Shown here: positions 13,040 to 13,390 of the stretch, piece by piece | Numbering within the stretch: position 1 is the first letter of the stretch | How the letters are laid out: each line of letters starts with the position of its first letter | Source of the DNA: JBGPHT01 sp041484525 | GTDB taxonomy: Bacteria; Acidobacteriota; Terriglobia; Bryobacterales; Bryobacteraceae | Length of the DNA stretch: 13,390 bases | Reading direction: 5' to 3' | NCBI GenBank assembly: GCA_041484525.1 | Contig: JBGPHT010000193.1 | Span: forward strand, 1 to 13,390 | The notes under the pieces: model-generated | Told to the model about the DNA's origin: nothing | Database searches by the model: none | What the model saw: the letters and a program-made list of their open reading frames with translations, nothing else | Position numbers and translations under genes: made by a program

Positions 13040-13257
13040 ACGGTTCGCGGTCGAAGCCATCGCAGCCAAACGCCTCCCGCCACAACGGCAGATCCACAAG
13101 GCTTTTACTCAAAGCGGTACCGCCAATGTTCCGGCAGGCATCGGCCGAATGGGTCGCCGACGATGCTTCGCGCCTCAGTTCTGCCGTCGCATTCTACGCC
13201 CTGCTGCCGGTGGCTCCCGTTATTGTGATAGCCGCCGCCGTGGCCGCGGTTATCTAG
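13036..13257 (+). pseudogene. YihY/BrkB-family membrane protein, truncated after the first helix
   Basis: The GTG at 13036 overlaps the stop of the sigma-54 regulator (GTGA). After about 22 polar residues the frame gives L-L-L-K-A-V, then W-V-A-D-D-A-S-R-L-S-S-A-V-A-F-Y-A-L-L-P-V-A-P, the N-terminal signature of the YihY/BrkB family (usually W-x-x-D-x-x-x-R-L-A-A-A-L-A-Y-Y-x-L-x-S-L-A-P). The first membrane helix ends A-A-V-A-A-V-I and then stops at TAG (13255-13257); the full family is about 280-400 residues. The following bases do not continue the family in any frame I can see and look like a mobile-element end. The product is therefore almost certainly non-functional. An internal ATG (13126) is an alternative start. 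The family was once annotated as ribonuclease BN; its true role is uncertain. Confidence 0.8.
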
Positions 13258-13390
13258 AGCTTGTCCCTTATTTTCGTAGACACAGGCCCGTCGAAACAGC
13301 GGTCTCTTCCGACCAAAAACATAAATAGACGATTTTGTTTGACTATGGGAAAGAAGGCATTTATAATTCGGAATGCCCACCCAGCCGGAC
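13255..13390. mobile_element. Probable left end of another mobile element
   Basis: The BrkB-type reading frame ends abruptly at about 13254. The following 130 bases are clearly more AT-rich than the neighbours and include cttattttcgtagacacagg, which resembles IS terminal regions as I remember them (IS3-like is a guess). An outward sigma-70 promoter lies at 13339-13367, as expected of an element driving its own transposase, and an ATG-led frame (M-P-T-Q-P-D) begins at 13373 and runs off the window. No transposase motif is visible, so the family is unassigned and the boundary approximate. Confidence 0.5.
13339..13367 (+). promoter_or_regulatory. Near-consensus sigma-70 promoter
   Basis: TTGACT (13339-13344) and TATAAT (13362-13367) are separated by 17 bases: one mismatch in the -35, a perfect -10 and ideal spacing. 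It points out of the window. The ATG at 13373 lies only 5 bases after the -10, so the transcript would begin almost on it; either a leaderless start or a start further right is used. It lies in the AT-rich segment that interrupts the BrkB-type gene. Confidence 0.65.

Overview
The window is a GC-rich bacterial segment that most resembles an Acidobacteriota genome (Bryobacter/Solibacter-like). This rests on remembered family resemblance, not on a search. The pointers are a PBP1A with long glycosyltransferase insertions preceded by a secreted DUF6675-like gene, a CheB-CheR-PAS-histidine kinase fusion, small stress proteins (CsbD, DUF3309 and lmo0937 families), a YXWGXW-repeat protein, and an ISAzo13-like transposase end.

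Layout. Positions 1-140 are the 3' end of an insertion sequence whose transposase is frameshifted near its C-terminus; it cuts a minus-strand secreted-protein gene after about 37 codons. From 549 to 4723, all on the minus strand, lie a Crp/Fnr-type regulator, a bifunctional class A penicillin-binding protein, a DUF6675-like secreted protein split by one in-frame TAG, and a small YXWGXW-repeat protein. The spacer 4724-4939 holds several palindromes and a possible sigma-54 promoter. From 4940 to 10095, still minus, is a signalling block: a stand-alone histidine kinase, a 1242-residue CheB-CheR-PAS-kinase and an Rcp1-type receiver. Upstream of it, 10117-10923 holds a run of very small genes: a hydrophobic peptide, a Cys/His-rich protein, CsbD and DUF3309. 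After a plus-strand gene remnant (to 11199), the plus strand carries an lmo0937-type membrane peptide, an NtrC-type response regulator and the start of a YihY/BrkB membrane protein. That last gene is cut at about 13255 by sequence that looks like the end of another mobile element, with a near-consensus sigma-70 promoter pointing out of the window.

How it may work together (inference). The kinase-receiver block and the sigma-54 activator look like a signalling module beside envelope and stress genes. The CheB/CheR parts suggest control by methylation or by protein interaction, but no chemoreceptor or flagellar gene is present. Class A PBP, secreted and membrane peptides, CsbD and BrkB all fit an envelope or general stress theme. 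No RNA genes or CRISPR arrays were seen. Four loci look decayed or interrupted: 1-108, 142-252, 3633-4394 and 13036-13257. A fifth, 11044-11199, appears to be an orphan C-terminus. With an IS-like junction at each edge, this looks like an actively rearranging part of the genome.
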